A stretch of DNA of 5,490 bases from Porphyromonadaceae bacterium UBA7141 (lineage in GTDB: Bacteria > Bacteroidota > Bacteroidia > Bacteroidales > Muribaculaceae), in contig DKWX01000009.1 of NCBI GenBank assembly GCA_002491945.1, forward strand, positions 1-5,490, in the 5' to 3' direction. The stretch's first letter is position 1. Each line of letters starts with the position of its first letter. The position numbers and the translations under genes were made by a program. The notes beneath the pieces are model-generated. The model had not been told where the DNA came from and made no database searches. It worked only from the letters and a program-made list of their open reading frames with translations. Below, one piece after another: positions 5,419 through 5,490 of the stretch.

Positions 5419-5490
5419 AAGTAAGTGTTCAAATTTAACCGATAGCAAATGAAATGGAATCTTTGATACAATCTGCGGCTTCTTTTTTGC
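5419..5490 (-). repeat. Dispersed repeat, copy 4 (partial, runs off right edge)
   Basis: Begins AAGTAAGTGTTC at 5419 and continues to the last base (CTTCTTTTTTGC). It differs from copy 1 at 3 of 60 positions and is inverted relative to it, so the two outermost copies have their outer ends facing each other across 61-5418. It lies 44 bases upstream of the hdeD-like start codon. Confidence 0.85.
5430..5437 (-). promoter_or_regulatory. Candidate outward promoter box inside repeat copy 4
   Basis: TAAATTTG on the minus strand is a perfect -7 consensus (TAnnTTTG) within the element end, directed at the hdeD-like gene. The leader would be about 50 bases. There is no TTTG at the normal -33 spacing, so support is limited to the -7 box and the absence of another candidate in 5375-5418. 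Confidence 0.35.

Larger units (their letters stand above)
5413..5490 (-). pseudogene. Open-frame tail entering from the right edge through repeat copy 4
   Basis: A minus-strand frame enters from outside the window and runs 25 codons to TAG at 5413-5415, beginning AKKKPQIV. In copies 1 and 2 the codon after PQIV is the stop TAA; here it is TCA, so the frame reads on across the rest of the element and just past its end. It could be the tail of an interrupted transposase, of a gene extended by the insertion, or meaningless read-through. Only sequence beyond the window can decide. Confidence 0.25.

Overview
The window is most likely a chromosomal fragment of a Bacteroidota bacterium, probably order Bacteroidales. 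The evidence is a DUF4421-type outer-membrane protein, leaders that are mostly A-rich without a Shine-Dalgarno sequence, and promoter boxes of the TAnnTTTG type. A gut lineage such as Muribaculaceae is plausible but was not tested. No rRNA, tRNA, CRISPR array or phage gene is visible.

All seven protein genes lie on the minus strand, so transcription runs from high to low coordinates. In that order: an HdeD-like six-helix membrane protein (5374-4796); a roughly 150-base region rich in inverted repeats ending in a strong intrinsic terminator (4795-4607); a two-gene unit of a membrane-anchored bacterial PH-domain protein (4456-3971) and a DUF4421 beta-barrel protein (3974-2928), overlapping by 4 bases; then a small acidic membrane protein (2641-2432) overlapping by 4 bases the N-terminal half of a ThrE/YjjP-type exporter (2435-1668), the exporter's C-terminal half (1466-984, ThrE/YjjB type), and a LysR-type regulator 19 bases further on (964-62). 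The two exporter halves must form one transporter, and the LysR protein is the obvious candidate regulator of that unit.

The unusual part is a short dispersed repeat present four times: 1-60, 1467-1643, 2779-2864 and 5419-5490. Its end begins AAGTAAGTG(T/C)TC. The copy at 1467-1643 looks complete at 177 bp, because it has the same 12-base end inverted at its other side, like a miniature inverted-repeat transposable element (MITE) or an internally deleted insertion sequence. That copy sits between the two exporter genes, with its last base touching the start codon of the second. Copies 1 and 4 run off the two ends of the window in opposite orientation, which would be expected if this fragment is a contig broken at a multicopy repeat. 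Every copy carries the frame of a short open-frame tail (a lysine run, then PQIV or a variant), and the outer end contains a TAAATTTG promoter-like box pointing outward.

The best candidates for something undescribed are this gene-border element and the possible pseudoknotted RNA downstream of the hdeD-like gene.
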